The notes beneath the pieces were generated by a model. That model worked only from the letters and a program-made list of their open reading frames with translations, was not told the origin of the DNA and did not search any database. A stretch of 6,804 nt of DNA from contig CAWKIF010000138.1 of assembly GCA_963849485.1 (NCBI GenBank), positions 1 to 6,804 on the forward strand, written 5' to 3'. Shown piece after piece: positions 5,354-6,804 of this stretch (positions within the stretch are counted from its first letter, which is position 1; the number at the start of each line of letters is the position of its first letter). Source of the DNA: CAVTWJ01 sp963849485 (GTDB taxonomy: Bacteria; Oederibacteriota; Muellerivitia; Muellerivitales; Muellerivitaceae). Position numbers and translations under genes: made by a program.

Positions 5354-5445
5354 TTGCCCCCGCCCTGCGTTTGGAGGCTTTTGACGGTTTCAAAACGCAG
5401 TGTTTCCTCGGCGATGATGCGGTCTTTTTCTTGCGTGAATTCCAT
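5344..5445 (-). CDS. Short ORF (33 aa), likely N-terminal part of the Cys-rich protein
   Basis: ATG 5445 is preceded by a clear AAAGGG ribosome binding site, and the frame reads MEFTQEKDRIIAEETLRFET, ending GGGKCC before TAA at 5344-5346. The charged helix EKDRIIAEETLRFET looks like conserved coding sequence, not chance. The stop lies just past a run of Gs, and the following frame (5147-5353) supplies a membrane span, with one missing base between the two frames. The whole may be one small membrane protein with a cytoplasmic N-terminal helix, split here by an indel. Alternatively these are two translationally coupled small genes. Confidence 0.55.
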   Translation of the reverse strand: MEFTQEKDRIIAEETLRFETVKSLQTQGGGKCC

Positions 5446-5694
5446 TGTTTCCCTTTCAAAATTTATTTACGAGTCAATGAAGAGAGCAAGAAACAAGCCA
5501 TGCGCCCGCAAGTGTTTTCCCCGGCGTCCGGGGGCTTTATCGGCGAATGGAATCAAAATGAGAGTGGAGGAGGCCATTTTGATCGTGCGCCCCTGAACTT
5601 GCCGGACCGTGGTAGGCGCGGTGAACGGATGGACTGTTGAAATCCCGGGGGTTGCGGGAAGTTACTTGCCAGGCCCGAATCTTGCGGTATTCCT
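5446..5694. other. Intergenic region between divergent genes
   Basis: About 250 bases between the divergently read small Cys-rich gene and dedA. Promoters for both must lie here or inside the disturbed dedA start region, but I cannot pick a convincing -35/-10 pair. No repeat or RNA gene is seen. Confidence 0.4.
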
Positions 5695-6366
5695 GTGGAT
5701 CAACAGCCAATCAGACGGAGAAACCATTGCTTCACTGGCTCCATTCCTTGCCTACCCCACGTCCCCCATTACGGGTATGTGTTCGTCTTCATCATCGTTT
5801 TATTAAACAACATCGGGGTGCCGCTTCCGGGGGACACGATTGTCTTGGGCGCCGGATTTATTTTGGGAAAAAACGCCTTCTCGTTGTGGGAACCCACTCG
5901 GGCCGCGACCGCGGGATGCTTCTACCTCGGCGGCTTGTGGGCCTTTTGGCTGGGACGTAGGCTGGGCCATAGCGGTTTAAGCAAAATTCACTGGCTTCAT
6001 TTCACGCCCGAAAGGGTGGAGTGGATCGAGGGTTTTTACAATCGTCGGGCCCCGGGCTGTGTTTTGGTGCTGTTTATCTTCCTTATACCGCCTGCCGCGG
6101 CCAATGTGATGGCGGGAATGGCGAAAATGAAATGGCGGGTTTTCCTTATTTACAACCTCACGGGATCGGCGGTCTATTCGGTCAGTTATATTTTGATCGG
6201 ATATTTTTTCGGGAAGAAGTGGGAACTTCTCAAGGCTTGGCTGGGTCCCACCGCGCTCTACCTGATTCTTGCGGGACTGGTCTTAGTCGTTATTACCATT
6301 ATTTGGTGGCATTTTTTCCCGAAATTTTTTGAGCGTTTTTTCGCCAAAAAACACCATAGCCATTAA
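5695..6366 (+). CDS. DedA family membrane protein
   Basis: This is a DedA/SNARE-associated-type inner-membrane protein. Relatives act in undecaprenyl-phosphate or phospholipid flipping and membrane homeostasis. The hallmark is the re-entrant segment GVPLPGDTIVLGAGFI (residues 41-56), with Asp47 where many members have Glu. It is followed by LGRRLGHSGL, a second half FIFLIPPAAANVMAG, KMKWRVFLIYNLTGSAVYS and GYFFGKKW, and a final span near residues 196-216 with a basic tail. The GTG at 5695 is the only in-frame start before the first span and has no ribosome binding site. TTG 5727, behind GGAG (5717-5720) in another frame, encodes LLHWLHSLPT, which looks like a real N-terminus and would need an indel near 5755-5765 to join. 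The conserved Arg usually found before the second-half FIP segment is absent. Indels as in dnaK could explain both oddities. Confidence 0.85.
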   Translation: MDQQPIRRRNHCFTGSIPCLPHVPHYGYVFVFIIVLLNNIGVPLPGDTIVLGAGFILGKNAFSLWEPTRAATAGCFYLGGLWAFWLGRRLGHSGLSKIHWLHFTPERVEWIEGFYNRRAPGCVLVLFIFLIPPAAANVMAGMAKMKWRVFLIYNLTGSAVYSVSYILIGYFFGKKWELLKAWLGPTALYLILAGLVLVVITIIWWHFFPKFFERFFAKKHHSH

Positions 6367-6390
6367 GAGACTATAACAAAACCTATTTAA

Positions 6391-6485
6391 CCGCCAAGAC
6401 GCCAAGAAAAACCAAAAGCATAAATTTTTAAACTAATTGAATCCGGATTTTTTTGCCTTTCCTGGCGAACTTGGCGTCTTGGCGG
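6391..6485. repeat. Inverted repeat with 16-bp perfect arms (CCGCCAAGACGCCAAG)
   Basis: CCGCCAAGACGCCAAG at 6391-6406 is the exact reverse complement of CTTGGCGTCTTGGCGG at 6470-6485. The right arm continues a TGGCG rhythm of about eight bases (6463-6485). The AT-rich centre has no ORF. Similar GGCGTCTTGGCGG elements are widely dispersed in bacterial genomes and resemble MITEs. The element lies just past the dedA stop and could end its transcript as a long hairpin. Confidence 0.75.
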
Positions 6486-6528
6486 TGAAAATTGTAGTTC
6501 ATTGGGGGTTTTATTAGTTCTTAGACTT

Positions 6529-6555
6529 GGGCGGCGGGGTTGGGGACCGCCCCCG
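6529..6555 (-). terminator. GC-rich hairpin after the small membrane gene
   Basis: GGGCGG (6529-6534) can pair with CCGCCC (6547-6552) around a 12-base loop, directly after the stop codon of the minus-strand gene. No T-run follows closely, so this is a weak terminator candidate. Confidence 0.3.
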
Positions 6556-6771
6556 CTATTTACTGCCGATTATCAGATGGGGAAGCGCGTGGTGGCGCGG
6601 TAGCCAGGATAAATCCTGTGTCATGAGGTAGATCGTGATGGCCACCAGCATCAGAACAACCACGGAAATGAAACGCCAGTCGCGGTGTGCCCGGCGCCAA
6701 TAGGGGGCCCGGACATCGCTGATTTCCAACTCGGGACTTCGCGTGTGAATTTCGTGTTTATGTTTTGGCAT
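6556..6771 (-). CDS. Small single-span membrane protein (71 aa), unknown function
   Basis: The 71-residue product has a hydrophilic N-terminal part (HKHEIHTRSPELEISDVRAP), a basic-aromatic stretch YWRRAHRDWRF, one membrane span (FISVVVLMLVAITIYLM, about residues 34-50), and a short tail TQDLSWLPRH. By the positive-inside rule the N-terminus should face the cytoplasm. There is no signal peptide cleavage site. ATG 6771 has only a weak CCGGAA just upstream. I do not recognise a named family. The ordered motifs (SPELEISDVRAPYW, RRAHRDWRF) look conserved rather than random, so I believe it is a real gene. It faces dedA convergently. Confidence 0.7.
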   Translation of the reverse strand: MPKHKHEIHTRSPELEISDVRAPYWRRAHRDWRFISVVVLMLVAITIYLMTQDLSWLPRHHALPHLIIGSK

Positions 6772-6804
6772 TTCCGGGTCTCTTTCTTGATTCCATCATT
6801 TTGA

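Noticed and set aside
5217..5459. 80-codon basic ORF on the minus strand (MKGKQWNSRKKK...)
   Set aside because: It overlaps the better supported EKDRIIAEETLRFET frame and the membrane-span frame, and its composition is that of an out-of-frame GC-rich reading.

Overview
The window is a stretch of ordinary bacterial chromosome with short, independent genes on both strands and several small non-coding repeat elements between them. The DnaK carries the insert in its ATPase domain (around LVGRIAKNQAITNP) that is typical of Gram-negative-type DnaKs. Shine-Dalgarno sites are clear in front of most genes and base composition is moderately GC-rich. Nothing fixes the phylum; a Gram-negative or candidate-phylum bacterium with many dispersed palindromic repeats is the best reading. 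The first ~420 bases are more AT-rich than the rest and look like accessory DNA.

Layout. 1-416 (+): a 39-codon open stretch that may be the tail of a lost gene, then a small acidic protein resembling the DUF7660 family. 567-1019 (+): a Bcp/PrxQ peroxiredoxin with both cysteines. 1155-1463 (+): an HPr-type phosphocarrier with the active-site His and the regulatory Ser. 1464-1736: a palindromic repeat. 1737-2156 (-): a DoxX-family membrane protein, probably starting at TTG. 2157-2648: no gene, but two adjacent strong hairpins, a MITE-like element with terminal inverted repeats, and a possible dnaK terminator. 2649-4583 (-): dnaK, broken in this sequence by about six one-base deletions. 4584-4794: a second copy of the MITE-like element. 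4795-5049 (-): a single-BON-domain protein. 5147-5445 (-): one small Cys-rich membrane protein split by an apparent one-base deletion, or two overlapping small ORFs. 5695-6366 (+): a DedA-family membrane protein with a disturbed N-terminus and a missing conserved arginine. 6391-6485: a long-armed inverted repeat. 6556-6771 (-): a small single-span membrane protein.

How the genes relate. They do not form one pathway or an obvious operon. There is a loose stress and envelope flavour (peroxide removal, chaperone, BON, DoxX, DedA), and dnaK stands without grpE, dnaJ or hrcA next to it. I see no convincing new multi-gene system. The points most worth following are the repeat family with terminal inverted repeats, which in one copy sits right in front of dnaK; the clustered one-base deletions in dnaK, the small Cys-rich gene and dedA, which look more like read or assembly errors than pseudogenes; and the possible toxin-tail plus immunity-like pair at the left edge.
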